A stretch of DNA of 64,000 nucleotides from Ophiura sarsii (lineage: Eukaryota > Echinodermata > Ophiuroidea > Amphilepidida > Ophiuridae): NCBI GenBank assembly GCA_035610835.1, contig CM069445.1, positions 81,355,786 to 81,419,785 on the forward strand. The letters are read 5' to 3'. The stretch itself is not shown here. Numbering within the stretch: the stretch's first letter is position 1. The text below holds more notes on this DNA, generated by a model. That model made no database searches and was not told the origin of the DNA. It saw only the letters and a list, made by a program, of their open reading frames with translations.

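Overview
The window is one stretch of an animal nuclear genome carrying the 3' half of a single plus-strand filamin gene, split into many short exons by long AT-rich introns. All recognisable coding sequence is filamin. Concatenated across splice junctions, the exons give about 718 residues. They run from within the Ig-like repeat matching human FLNA repeat 14, through repeats 15-20 and the hinge-1 region, to the first strands of repeat 21. The gene enters at the left edge in mid-repeat and leaves at the right edge in mid-exon, so the actin-binding domain, repeats 1-13 and repeats 22-24 lie outside. Long introns, low G+C and many miniature inverted-repeat transposons point to an invertebrate metazoan. 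The repeat order matches vertebrate filamin closely, so I lean to a marine deuterostome, but the window alone does not fix the taxon.

Layout: 1-982 holds repeat 14 (two exons). 2270-2371 is a small Ser/Thr-rich exon. 6453-6703 is repeat 15, and 7862-8000 plus 10104-10244 encode a short hinge 1 and repeat 16. 12845-12973 and 13550-13723 encode the end of repeat 16 and repeat 17. A roughly 36.7 kb stretch (13724-50457) without a long coding exon follows. It contains a strong candidate 9-nt microexon (33739-33747) and a candidate internal first exon (ATG at 38504, donor after 38552). The latter would start a short filamin at repeat 18. 50458-50610 and 58698-58901 encode repeat 18 and the start of 19, 59638-59790 repeat 19, 61359-61490 the 19/20 boundary, 62448-62612 repeat 20, and 63905-64000 the start of repeat 21. 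From repeat 16 onward every intron is phase 1, so any of these internal exons can be skipped or included without breaking the frame.

The introns are crowded with non-autonomous mobile DNA. There is an 11-copy TTAA-flanked MITE family (ends TTAACACTTTCCACGCGGC), a second TTAA family (two copies) and about twenty other fold-back elements. One 2666-bp element has a 14-bp inverted terminal repeat, a resolved 4-bp target duplication and about 14 copies of GTCCGTCCGTGAC. There are also an 86-bp perfect palindrome, several minisatellites and G/C homopolymers of up to 19 bases. No second protein-coding gene, no intact tRNA, no rRNA and no CRISPR array was found.

The most interesting points are the internal start exon, the microexon, an in-frame duplicated splice donor after exon 50458-50610, and the fact that three different exons carry tandem copies of their own 3' end plus donor in the following intron.
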